Positions 1-7,250 of a DNA stretch of 10,962 nucleotides are shown here, in pieces. The DNA comes from Kosmotogaceae bacterium UBA1373 (GTDB taxonomy: Bacteria > Thermotogota > Thermotogae > Petrotogales > Kosmotogaceae), in contig DBRH01000015.1 of assembly GCA_002305955.1 (NCBI GenBank), positions 28,241 through 39,202 of the forward strand, given 5' to 3'. The notes under the pieces are model-generated. The model saw only the letters and a list, made by a program, of their open reading frames with translations. It was not told the DNA's origin and searched no databases. A program made the position numbers and the translations under genes. Every line of letters starts with the position of its first letter. The stretch's first letter is position 1.

Positions 1-1
1 C

Positions 2-592
2 ATCATTTTCCAGCCCTCCACCGGCGGCGCGGTATGGCACACGGCTCAGGAGAGGGGAGGCCCTCTAGAGCTCGATCCCGAGATGGCGACGCTCTCGACC
101 GGGACCTGCAATTTCGGAGACGACGTTTTTTTCAACTCTCAGGAGATCATAGAGCATTTCGCGCGGGAGATGCTCTCGCGTAAAATAAAGCCTGAGATAG
201 AGATTTTCGAACGCGGAATGATAGAAAACGCCCTGAGACTGGTGAAGAAAGGGCTGCTCGTACCGCCCGTTCATTTCGATTTCGTTCTCGGCGTACCCGG
301 CGCATGCCCCGGTAACATAGAAGATCTGTTGCATATGGTAAGATCTATTCCTCAAGGCAGCACCTGGACGGTGGCCGGTATCGGGCGTTACGAGCTTCCG
401 CTGGCGGTCCACGCCATACCGATGGGCGGCCACGTAAGGGTGGGGTTCGAAGATAATATATACTACCGGAAAGGCGAGCTGGCGACCTCCAACGCCCAGC
501 TGGTAGAACGTATCGCCAGAATCGCGAGGGAGTACGGAAGAGAGATCGCCTCTCCTGACGAGGCCAGAGCCATACTGGGAATAAGTAACTGA
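2..592 (+). CDS. kce: 3-keto-5-aminohexanoate cleavage enzyme (Kce), 5' partial
   Basis: Kce belongs to the zinc-dependent DUF849/BKACE family (EC 2.3.1.247). It converts 3-keto-5-aminohexanoate plus acetyl-CoA to acetoacetate plus 3-aminobutyryl-CoA, in the cytoplasm. The window holds the last 196 residues; about 75-80 N-terminal residues lie upstream, including the family's HxH zinc pair. The frame is open from base 2. The ATG at 83 is internal, because family motifs precede it: STGGAV at fragment residues 6-11, then PEMATL. Further matches are GTCNFGDDVF, FVLGVPG, VAGIGR and GGHVRVGFEDNIYY. In the last of these the Glu (codon 449-451) aligns with the third zinc ligand of the Cloacimonas enzyme, followed by the conserved Asp. 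The C-terminus SNAQLVERIARIAREYGR is typical. Kdd, which makes its substrate, follows after 14 nt. Other BKACE enzymes act on other beta-keto acids, but the setting makes Kce very likely. Confidence 0.93.
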   Translation: MIFQPSTGGAVWHTAQERGGPLELDPEMATLSTGTCNFGDDVFFNSQEIIEHFAREMLSRKIKPEIEIFERGMIENALRLVKKGLLVPPVHFDFVLGVPGACPGNIEDLLHMVRSIPQGSTWTVAGIGRYELPLAVHAIPMGGHVRVGFEDNIYYRKGELATSNAQLVERIARIAREYGREIASPDEARAILGISN

Positions 593-606
593 GGCGGGAG
601 GTAAGC

Positions 607-1638
607 ATGAAAGGGTGTCCGTTCGGAAGCCACAGAGTCATCGAGCCGGAGGGGAGTCTTCCCCAGGCGGCGAAACGCATTGATAACACGCCCCGCATAA
701 GGGATAATGAGATACTGATAGATGTGCAGACGCTCAACGTCGATTCTGCCAGTTTCACGCAGATAAAGAGTGTTTGTGGCGACAGTGAAGAAGCCGTCGC
801 CGCTATGATAACAGATATCGTCAGGAGCAGGGGAAAGCTCCAGAATCCGGTCACGGGGTCGGGCGGCATGTTGATCGGAAGAGTCGCGGAGATAGGGAGT
901 CTCCTGAAGGGCAGGGACCTCGAAGCGGGCGACAGGATAGCGACCCTGGTTTCGCTGTCTTTAACGCCTCTCCTGATAGAGAAGATAGGGAAGATCCACA
1001 TGGATAAGGACCAGGTAGATATTCGCGGCAAAGCCGTGCTTTTTGAGAGCGGCATCTACGCCAGGCTGCCCGAAGATATGCCCGACAGACTGGCCCTTGC
1101 CATTCTGGACGTTGCCGGTGCGCCTGCCCAGGTAGATAAACTGGTGAAGCCGGGAATGAACGTGGCGGTGATCGGTGCCGGTGGAAAATCCGGTCTGCTC
1201 TGCTGTTACCAGGCCAAAAAGAAAGCGGGGGCGGGAGGAAGGGTTATAGCGGTCGAGTATTCGCCCGAAAACGCCGACAGACTTTCGAGAATGGGTCTGG
1301 CCGATCATACTATAGTCGCCGACGCCACCAGACCGCTCGAGGTGTACGAGAAAGTGAAGGAGATCACTGGAGAGGCCCTCTGCGATGTCGTGATAAACAA
1401 CGTCAACGTTCAGGCGACCGAGATGAGCTCGATTCTAGTCACCCGCGAGGGGGGGATCGTTTACTTCTTCAGCATGGCGACCTCTTTCGCCAGAGCCGCG
1501 CTCGGAGCCGAAGGCGTCGGTAAAGATATAACCATGATAGTCGGTAACGGTTACACCAGGGGCCACGCTTCCCTCGCGCTGGACATTTTGAGAGAGTCCG
1601 TGGCCATCAGGGAGTTGTTCGAGAGATTATACGTTTGA
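607..1638 (+). CDS. kdd: L-erythro-3,5-diaminohexanoate dehydrogenase (Kdd)
   Basis: This 343-residue protein should oxidatively deaminate L-erythro-3,5-diaminohexanoate to 3-keto-5-aminohexanoate with NAD(P)+ (EC 1.4.1.11), the step between the KamDE aminomutase and Kce. The N-terminal part carries family-typical segments: FGSHRVIEP near residue 6, DNEILIDVQTLNVDSASF at 33-50 and NPVTGSGGMLIG at 80-91. A Rossmann fold follows. Its dinucleotide loop is GAGGKSG at 190-196, and an acidic residue (Glu217) ends the next strand, which favours NAD+ over NADP+; that is an inference. The ATG at 607 is preceded by GGGAGG at 596-601 with 5 nt spacing. It lies 14 nt after kce, and kamA follows almost immediately. 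Length and layout fit characterised Kdd, which is distinct from classical amino-acid dehydrogenases. I see no truncation or frameshift. Confidence 0.94.
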   Translation: MKGCPFGSHRVIEPEGSLPQAAKRIDNTPRIRDNEILIDVQTLNVDSASFTQIKSVCGDSEEAVAAMITDIVRSRGKLQNPVTGSGGMLIGRVAEIGSLLKGRDLEAGDRIATLVSLSLTPLLIEKIGKIHMDKDQVDIRGKAVLFESGIYARLPEDMPDRLALAILDVAGAPAQVDKLVKPGMNVAVIGAGGKSGLLCCYQAKKKAGAGGRVIAVEYSPENADRLSRMGLADHTIVADATRPLEVYEKVKEITGEALCDVVINNVNVQATEMSSILVTREGGIVYFFSMATSFARAALGAEGVGKDITMIVGNGYTRGHASLALDILRESVAIRELFERLYV

Positions 1639-1644
1639 GGTGAG
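1637..1644 (+). promoter_or_regulatory. Shine-Dalgarno site that fixes the kamA start
   Basis: GAGGTGAG overlaps the kdd stop codon (TGA 1636-1638) and ends 4 nt before the ATG at 1649. It also contains the in-frame GTG at 1640, which therefore cannot be a well-placed start. This supports starting kamA at 1649. Confidence 0.75.
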
Positions 1645-1648
1645 ACAT

Positions 1649-2917
1649 ATGAGAGATTACAGAGATATCCCGCTCTGGAAAGACGTCACCTCCGAGCAGT
1701 GGAGCGACTGGCGCTGGCAGGTGGCAAACAGGGTGAAAAGCGTCGAGGCGCTCCGGCAGGTAATAGAGATAACCGAGGAGGAGGCTCTGGGCATTTCCGA
1801 GTGTCTGAGAACGCTCAGAATGTCCATCACTCCTTACTACGCAACTCTCATGGACCCGAGAAACGAGAGGTGTCCTATAAGGAGGCAGGCCGTTCCGACA
1901 GACAGGGAGTTGAACATAGACAGGTGGGACATGGTCGATCCGCTCCACGAAGACGAGGACTCGCCCGTTTCCGGTCTGACTCACCGCTATCCCGACAGGG
2001 TGCTTTTTCTCATCACCGATCAGTGCTCGATGTACTGCAGGCACTGCACGAGGAGAAGATTCGCCGGTCAGCTAGACAGGCCCAGGACCAAGAAGGAGAT
2101 AGACGCGGCCGTGGAGTACATAAAGGAAACTCCCGAGGTGAGGGACGTTCTCCTCTCGGGCGGCGACGCGTTGCTTGTGGGAGACGACTTCCTGGAGTAC
2201 ATACTGAGCGAGCTTCGCAGAATACCCCACGTGGAGATAATAAGGCTGGGCACCAGAGCCCCGGTGGTCCTGCCCCAGAGGATAACGCCCGAACTGGTCG
2301 CCATGCTGAGAAAGTATCATCCCGTGTGGATCAACACCCATTTCAACCATCCGCTGGAGATAACGCCCGATTCGAAGAAGGCCTGCGAAATGCTCTCGGA
2401 CGGAGGCATACCGCTGGGCAATCAATCGGTTCTCCTCAGGGGAGTAAACGATTCGCCTTACATAATGATGGAACTGGTCCACAGGCTCGTGGAGATAAGG
2501 GTCAGGCCGTACTACATATACCAGTGCGATCTCTCGCAGGGGATCGGACATTTCAGAACCTCGATCAGGAAGGGCATTGGCATTATGGAGGCCCTGATCG
2601 GAAACACATCCGGCTTCTGCGTTCCGACCTTCGTCGTCGATGCTCCGGGGGGAGGCGGCAAGATCAGAGTCATGCCGCAGTACAACATCTCCGAATCCGA
2701 CAGGGTTGTGGTGTTGAGAAATTACGAGGGCGTTATAACGACCTACCACGAACCGGAGGATACCGTCAGCGATGTCGATGACGGTCTTTATAAAGAGAAA
2801 TACACCTTCACGGGAGTTTCCGATCTTCTTTACGGAAACGGTCTCAGTTTCGAGCCAACGGTTTTGCAGAGACGCGAAAGAATAAAACTCTGGAAGGAAA
2901 AGAGAGTGCTGAAATGA
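1649..2917 (+). CDS. kamA: L-lysine 2,3-aminomutase (KamA), radical SAM/PLP enzyme
   Basis: KamA interconverts L-lysine and L-beta-lysine (EC 5.4.3.2), the entry step of this pathway, using a [4Fe-4S] cluster, S-adenosylmethionine and PLP. The 422-residue product has the radical-SAM triad CSMYCRHC at C126, C130 and C133. The PLP segment DAPGGGGK holds the Schiff-base lysine K338. The two aspartates that bind the substrate lysine side chain are present: D294 in CDLS and D331 in VDAP. All sit exactly one residue from the Clostridium subterminale SB4 numbering (C125/129/132, D293, D330, K337). This supports the ATG at 1649 over the GTG at 1640. The four structural zinc cysteines of the SB4 enzyme are absent: the first position is S269 in GVNDS, and the C-terminal CxCxxC is replaced by an acidic VSDVDD segment. 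The stop overlaps the next start as ATGA. Both substrate aspartates argue for lysine rather than glutamate as substrate. Confidence 0.97.
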   Translation: MRDYRDIPLWKDVTSEQWSDWRWQVANRVKSVEALRQVIEITEEEALGISECLRTLRMSITPYYATLMDPRNERCPIRRQAVPTDRELNIDRWDMVDPLHEDEDSPVSGLTHRYPDRVLFLITDQCSMYCRHCTRRRFAGQLDRPRTKKEIDAAVEYIKETPEVRDVLLSGGDALLVGDDFLEYILSELRRIPHVEIIRLGTRAPVVLPQRITPELVAMLRKYHPVWINTHFNHPLEITPDSKKACEMLSDGGIPLGNQSVLLRGVNDSPYIMMELVHRLVEIRVRPYYIYQCDLSQGIGHFRTSIRKGIGIMEALIGNTSGFCVPTFVVDAPGGGGKIRVMPQYNISESDRVVVLRNYEGVITTYHEPEDTVSDVDDGLYKEKYTFTGVSDLLYGNGLSFEPTVLQRRERIKLWKEKRVLK

Positions 2918-3324
2918 TATACGATGAGTTCACTGTAGGTCAAAAGTACGCCGTCAAGAAGATAATAACGACGGAAATGGTCGATGCCTTTGCCGCTATA
3001 ACGGGCGATAAAAATCCGGTCCACGTGGACGGAGAGTTCGCGAAAACGACACGTTTCGGGCGTCGAATCGCTCACGGTATGCTGTCGGTAGGGATAATTT
3101 CCGCCATACTGGGCAACGACTTTCCCGGGCCCGGTTCTATATACATGAAGCAGGACGTGAAGTTTTTCAAGCCGATCTATCTCGAAGAGGAGGTAGAGAT
3201 CGAGATAGAGCTGCTGGAGAAGATCGAAGAGAAGAAGAGACTGCTGGTGAGGACCACAGTAAAGAAATCATCCGGAGAGATCGCCGTTGACGGGGAGGCG
3301 CTTCTCCTCTTCACGCAAGAGTGA
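2914..3324 (+). CDS. MaoC-type hotdog (R)-specific hydratase-like protein
   Basis: This 136-residue protein is a single hotdog domain of the MaoC/PhaJ (R)-specific enoyl-CoA hydratase family. The hydratase motif is clear: ITGDKNPVHVD with the catalytic pair D32 and H37 (D31 and H36 in Aeromonas PhaJ), then FGRRIAHGML, with the Ser that follows in the usual place. The C-terminal half is a beta-rich, charged stretch (KFFKPIYLEEEVEIEIELLE) ending in ALLLFTQE, usual for the fold. Its ATG overlaps the kamA stop (ATGA), so it is translated with the lysine genes. The family hydrates crotonyl-CoA to (R)-3-hydroxybutyryl-CoA, and crotonyl-CoA is the pathway intermediate after 3-aminobutyryl-CoA. It may do that. 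Alternatively it may remove ammonia from 3-aminobutyryl-CoA in place of Kal, which is also a hotdog protein but lacks this motif in the forms I know. The family is secure; the substrate is inference. Confidence 0.88.
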   Translation: MIYDEFTVGQKYAVKKIITTEMVDAFAAITGDKNPVHVDGEFAKTTRFGRRIAHGMLSVGIISAILGNDFPGPGSIYMKQDVKFFKPIYLEEEVEIEIELLEKIEEKKRLLVRTTVKKSSGEIAVDGEALLLFTQE

Positions 3325-3328
3325 AAAA

Positions 3329-4321
3329 GTGTCACGCCTGATCGAACTTGCAAGCCTTCATCCGGTCGTCTCGATCGTCGGGATGGAGAAGAACACCGGC
3401 AAGACGGTCGTTCTGAACCATCTTATAAAGGGACTGTCCGGCGAATCGGACGTCACCGGGATAACCTCGGTCGGTCTGGAGGGGGAGAGGTACGATCAGG
3501 TATATCTCACCGAAAAACCCGAGATTACTCTTCGCAGGGGCAACCTTTTCGCAACGTCTGAAAAGGATTTCCGGTCTCGCCGGTTTCCGGCCACCGTTCT
3601 GGATGTCAGAGAGTTCCGCTCCCCTCTGGGGCGCACCGTTTTCGCGAGGGCGCGGTCCGACGGAAAAGTCATAATCTCCGGCCCTTCCATAGTAGATTAC
3701 CTATCGCAAACGGTGAGGCTGCTCAGAGAGTTCGGCGCTCGGAGGGTCCTTGTTGACAGTTCTACGTCCAGACTGAGCCCCGGCTCGCCGGCGGTGGTCG
3801 ACGCCATAATTCTGGCGACGGGTGCGGCCCTTTCGATCAGTCCGGGAGAGATCGTGAGGAGAACCATACATCAGGTGAAGATCATCACTCTGCCCGGGGT
3901 GGAAAAGGAAGCGGGCGATATAATGGAAGGGCTCGGTAACGGCGTCTGGACTGTGGATGGACCGGAAGTGAAACTCCTCGCGGTTTCGAGTCTTTCCATG
4001 GAGTCGGGCCTCGATCTTTCAGGGAGAACCGTTTACGTGAACGGTTCGTTGACTTCCAGGGCTCTTGGAAAGCTCGCGGCGCCGGGTGTCAGGGTGGTGG
4101 TCAGGGACTTCTCGAGGATCTTCGTCGACGAAGAATCGTTGAGATCTTTCCAGAGGCACGGCGGCAGCGTTAACGTGCTCCACAGTGCGCGACTTCTGGC
4201 CGTTACTCTCAATCCCGTATCGCCTTCGGGTTACTCCCTGAGATCCGGTCAGCTGAAAGAAACGCTGGAGAGGTTTTTGCCGGTACCGGTCTTCAACATT
4301 TTGGAGGAGGAAGATAGATGA
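3329..4321 (+). CDS. kamB: KamB (OrfY-type) P-loop accessory protein of lysine 5,6-aminomutase
   Basis: This is a roughly 330-residue member of the KamB/OrfY family found beside lysine 5,6-aminomutase genes in Clostridium and Fusobacterium. A Walker A loop, GMEKNTGKT, lies near the N-terminus at 18-26. A family-typical stretch VDSSTSRLSPGSPAVVDAII runs from about 142 and continues LATGAALS, and the end contains LNPVSPSGYSL. No separate Walker B is obvious. The product is predicted to be cytoplasmic with no membrane segment. Its biochemical role is not settled; nucleotide-dependent help to the B12 aminomutase together with KamC is a reasonable hypothesis from gene linkage. I chose GTG 3329, 4 nt after the preceding stop, because it gives the short N-terminus expected before the P-loop. 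A TTG at 3287 with GGAGAG 7 nt upstream is a real alternative; it would add 14 residues read from the other frame of the hydratase gene. The stop overlaps the kamC start (ATGA). Confidence 0.82.
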   Translation: MSRLIELASLHPVVSIVGMEKNTGKTVVLNHLIKGLSGESDVTGITSVGLEGERYDQVYLTEKPEITLRRGNLFATSEKDFRSRRFPATVLDVREFRSPLGRTVFARARSDGKVIISGPSIVDYLSQTVRLLREFGARRVLVDSSTSRLSPGSPAVVDAIILATGAALSISPGEIVRRTIHQVKIITLPGVEKEAGDIMEGLGNGVWTVDGPEVKLLAVSSLSMESGLDLSGRTVYVNGSLTSRALGKLAAPGVRVVVRDFSRIFVDEESLRSFQRHGGSVNVLHSARLLAVTLNPVSPSGYSLRSGQLKETLERFLPVPVFNILEEEDR

Positions 4322-5694
4322 ATCTTTCGGCCGGCTGCGGTTTTGATTATATAAAGGGACTGGTCGAGACATTAACCCCAATGGGTAGAAAGAGGCTTTA
4401 CGATATCTCTTTTCTGACTGAGCGGGGCCGGATAGAGATGGAGTACGACCGTCAGGAGGATCTGAAAGAGATGGCGGCCAACCCCGATAAAGTCGTTTCG
4501 ATCATCTCGAGGTTCAGGGATATCTCGGCCACTCTGGAAAACCTGGCGGCCGGAGCGGTGCTTGACGACGTGGAACTCTTCGAAATAAAGAGCTTCGCGA
4601 TCTGGAACGAGAAACTCAGAGAACGGCTCGGCGACTGTCCGGGCTGGATGAGACTTCTCGACCTTTCGACCGTGATCGATCTTCTCGATCCCGAAAAGAC
4701 GGGGCTGGAGAGTTTCTACATCTCCGATCTCTTCGATGGTTCGCTGCCGGAACTGAGGAGGAAAATCGCGCAATGTCAGAGGAGCGACGATCCGCACGAC
4801 AGGGAGAGAGCGGCCGATCTGCTGGAGATGAACGCTCGGGTGGAGTCGAAAGTCAGGGCCCGGCTCTCGAAAGAGCTGGAAGGCTTTTCAGATACTCTAT
4901 CGCTTTCTTTGAACAGGGTGGGCGATATCGATCTGACGCTGGCCAAAGCGATCTTGAATGAGAGGCTCAAACTGGCGAGACCTTCGATAGTGGAGGATGC
5001 CTTCTCTTTCGAAGGTCTTTTCAACCCCGAAGTGGCCAGTGTTCTTTCGGAAAAGAATAAAGAGTTCCAGAGCTATTCTCTCTCTCTGCGGAGATTGGCC
5101 CTCGTGATCGGGGGCAATATGACGGGGAAGTCTCTCTTTTTGAGGACGCTGGCGCTAGCCCAGACGATGTTCCAGCATGGCTTCTTCGTTCCGGCGAAGG
5201 AGGCTTCGCTGACTCCGTACGACAGAATAGTCTATTACAGCGGCGATCACCAGTCGTTCGAAAACGGCCTCTCTTCCTTCGCCGGAGAGGTTGAGTTCTT
5301 GAAGGAAGCGGTCGGTATCGTCTCCCGTGGAGAGAGGGGGCTCTTTCTCTTCGACGAAATCGGAAAGAACACCAATCCGCTGGAAGGACCGGCCTTCCTG
5401 CTGGCGGCGATGGAGTACCTCGGTCGCGGGAACGGTTGCAGGGCCGTCTTCTCTTCGCACTACGAAGAGGCGCTAGAAAACAGGGAGATCCAGATGCTCA
5501 TGGTCAGAGGTCTGGACCACGAGAAACTCGCAGGTCGAGAGCGACGGGATATCTCTTTCTATATAGATCACACGGTACAGGAGATAGATGAATTTTGCGG
5601 CTTTCCGAGGGAGGGAACGGTCATAGCCCGGCTGCTCGGGATGGACGATGATTTTCTAAAGCTGGTAGAAAAGCACTTATGGAGGAAAGAATGA
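4318..5694 (+). CDS. kamC: KamC, MutS-like ATPase lacking the mismatch-recognition domain
   Basis: This 458-residue protein has an N-terminal helical core-like part (about 1-255) and a C-terminal MutS-type ABC ATPase. The ATPase motifs are Walker A GGNMTGKS at 265-272, LSSFAGEV at 318-325 (MutS: LSTFMxE), Walker B LFLFDEIGKNTNPLEG at 342-357 with D346 and E347, and the H-loop SSHYEE with H381. It lacks the MutS mismatch-binding domain I with its Phe-x-Glu motif, and is about half of MutS length. A DNA mismatch repair role is therefore unlikely. Equivalent MutS-like genes accompany lysine 5,6-aminomutase, and also ornithine aminomutase, in fermenters. They are thought to help assemble or reactivate the B12 enzyme, which is hypothesis here. 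The Walker A loop has GG where MutS has GP, and T where MutS has G. The ATG overlaps the kamB stop and is preceded by GGAGGAGG, a strong ribosome site. The stop overlaps the kamD start. Confidence 0.9.
   Translation: MNLSAGCGFDYIKGLVETLTPMGRKRLYDISFLTERGRIEMEYDRQEDLKEMAANPDKVVSIISRFRDISATLENLAAGAVLDDVELFEIKSFAIWNEKLRERLGDCPGWMRLLDLSTVIDLLDPEKTGLESFYISDLFDGSLPELRRKIAQCQRSDDPHDRERAADLLEMNARVESKVRARLSKELEGFSDTLSLSLNRVGDIDLTLAKAILNERLKLARPSIVEDAFSFEGLFNPEVASVLSEKNKEFQSYSLSLRRLALVIGGNMTGKSLFLRTLALAQTMFQHGFFVPAKEASLTPYDRIVYYSGDHQSFENGLSSFAGEVEFLKEAVGIVSRGERGLFLFDEIGKNTNPLEGPAFLLAAMEYLGRGNGCRAVFSSHYEEALENREIQMLMVRGLDHEKLAGRERRDISFYIDHTVQEIDEFCGFPREGTVIARLLGMDDDFLKLVEKHLWRKE
5681..5685 (+). promoter_or_regulatory. 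Shine-Dalgarno site that fixes the kamD start
   Basis: GGAGG sits 5 nt before the ATG at 5691. An upstream in-frame ATG at 5679 overlaps this site and has no ribosome site of its own, so 5691 is the better start. It also restores a 4-nt ATGA overlap with the kamC stop. Confidence 0.8.
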
Positions 5695-7250
5695 AAAGTA
5701 AACTCGATCTCGATTTTCGAAAAGTTGAACGGGCAAGAAAACTGGCGGTGAGCATCGCCGACGGCGTTCAGAATTTCGTGGCCGGGAGAACTACCGTGAG
5801 CGTCGAGCGGGCCGTTTGCCGGCTGATGGGTATCGACGGGGTGGACTCTTACGGGGTACCGTTGCCGAACGTCGTCGTAGAGCATCTGGCATCCAGGAAC
5901 CTGCTCCAGGAAGGCGCTTCGTATTGCATCGCGAACGCCATGATGAAGACGGGACTATCTCCCCAGAGAATAGCCGAAGAGATATCGGCCGGCCGGCTCG
6001 ACCTGTTGAGCATGAGTTACGGCGGAGAAGAAGAGGTCTATGGTTTTCTGGATCCCCTGGCCCAAAGAGCCGTCGAGAAGGTACGCGACAGAAGGTCCGA
6101 GAGAGAGGCTCTCATCGACAGACTCGCTGAAGGACCGCGGCCTTACCTGTACGTGATCGTAGCGACCGGAAACATCTACGAGGACGTCGTTCAGGCACGG
6201 GCGGCCGTAAGTCAGGGAGCCGACATAGTGGCGGTAATAAGATCGACCGGCCAGAGTCTGCTGGATTACGTCCCTTACGGCCCCACGACGGAAGGCTTCG
6301 GGGGAACCTACGCCACCCAGGAGAACTTCAGGATCATGAGGGCCGCCCTCGACGAGATGGGCGAAAAGGTAGGTAAATATATACGTCTATGCAACTACTG
6401 TTCGGGTCTGTGCATGCCGGAGATCGCCGCGATGGGTGCGATGGAACGTCTCGACGTGATGCTGAACGACGCCCTTTACGGGATACTCTTCAGGGATATA
6501 AACATGCAGCGGACATTGATCGACCAGTTCTTCTCCAGAGTCATAAACGGCTTCGCGGGGGTGATAATAAACACCGGCGAGGACAACTATCTTACCACCG
6601 CCGACGCCTACCAGGAAGCCCACACGGTTCTGGCGTCCCAGTTCATAAACGAGAGACTGGCCCTGATTGCCGGTATTCCCGAAGAACAGATGGGACTCGG
6701 TCACGCCTTCGAGATGGACCCGGATATTGAGAACGGCTTTCTGTATGAGCTGGCCCAGGCTCAGATGAGCAGGGAGATCTTTCCCCGAGCACCGCTGAAG
6801 TATATGCCCCCCACCAAGTTCATGACCGGTAACATCTTCAAAGGTTATGTTCAGAATGCCCTGTTCAACGTCGTTTCGATCTGGACCAACCAGGGAATAC
6901 AGCTTCTGGGAATGCTGACCGAGGCGATACACACGCCCTTCATGGGAGACAGGTATCTGGCCATAGAGAACGCGAAGTACATATTCAACAACATGCGCGC
7001 GTTGGGGGAGGAAGTGGTCTTCAAGAAGGATGGAATAATCCACGCCAGGGCGAACCAGGTGCTCGATCAGGCACTCGAGCTTCTCGCGGAAATAGAGGAA
7101 GACGGTCTCTTCAGGGCGCTAGAGAGGGGAGTCTTTGCCGGGGTCAGGCGACCGGTCGAGGGAGGCAAGGGACTGCCGGGAGTTGTTTTGAAAGGGGAGC
7201 GTTACAGAAATCCATTCCTTGAGAAAATGCTTGGGGGGTCTTGCAGATGA
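5691..7250 (+). CDS. kamD: Lysine 5,6-aminomutase alpha subunit (KamD)
   Basis: KamD is the large subunit of the adenosylcobalamin- and PLP-dependent aminomutase (EC 5.4.3.3). With KamE it moves the terminal amino group of L-beta-lysine (or D-lysine) to give 3,5-diaminohexanoate (or 2,5-diaminohexanoate). The 519-residue chain is the TIM-barrel subunit and is conserved throughout. Active-site residues known from the Clostridium sticklandii structure fall at identical numbers with this start: R184 and S189 (VIRSTGQSLLDYVPYG), S238 (NYCSGLCMPEIAAMG), Y263 and R268 (ALYGILFRDINM) and D298 (NTGEDNYLTTADA). That agreement independently supports ATG 5691. The C-terminus (GVRRPVEGGKGL, NPFLEKMLGG) is also family-like. 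The stop overlaps the kamE ATG, consistent with stoichiometric production of the two subunits. Nothing suggests an impaired enzyme. Confidence 0.97.
   Translation: MKSKLDLDFRKVERARKLAVSIADGVQNFVAGRTTVSVERAVCRLMGIDGVDSYGVPLPNVVVEHLASRNLLQEGASYCIANAMMKTGLSPQRIAEEISAGRLDLLSMSYGGEEEVYGFLDPLAQRAVEKVRDRRSEREALIDRLAEGPRPYLYVIVATGNIYEDVVQARAAVSQGADIVAVIRSTGQSLLDYVPYGPTTEGFGGTYATQENFRIMRAALDEMGEKVGKYIRLCNYCSGLCMPEIAAMGAMERLDVMLNDALYGILFRDINMQRTLIDQFFSRVINGFAGVIINTGEDNYLTTADAYQEAHTVLASQFINERLALIAGIPEEQMGLGHAFEMDPDIENGFLYELAQAQMSREIFPRAPLKYMPPTKFMTGNIFKGYVQNALFNVVSIWTNQGIQLLGMLTEAIHTPFMGDRYLAIENAKYIFNNMRALGEEVVFKKDGIIHARANQVLDQALELLAEIEEDGLFRALERGVFAGVRRPVEGGKGLPGVVLKGERYRNPFLEKMLGGSCR

Noticed and set aside
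1..82. Operon promoter or B12 riboswitch at the left edge
   Set aside because: These bases are coding sequence of kce (STGGAV motif in frame); the operon start is outside the window.
345..1055. A 236-codon minus-strand open frame over the kce/kdd junction
   Set aside because: It lies opposite two well-supported genes, has no domain pattern and no convincing ribosome site.
1640..1648. GTG start for kamA three codons upstream
   Set aside because: It lies within the ribosome site itself, and the ATG at 1649 fits both spacing and family residue numbering.
2072..2749. A 225-codon minus-strand open frame opposite kamA
   Set aside because: It is the antisense of conserved kamA coding sequence, with no recognisable motif.
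1699..2781. A long open frame (360 codons, + strand) lying inside kamA in another frame
   Set aside because: Its translation is rich in Arg/Gly and of low complexity with no recognisable domain, while the kamA frame carries every catalytic motif. It is a by-product of codon bias.
4318..5694. Reading this gene as DNA mismatch repair MutS
   Set aside because: It has the MutS-type ATPase but no mismatch-binding domain and only 458 residues, and it sits inside the aminomutase operon with start/stop overlaps on both sides.
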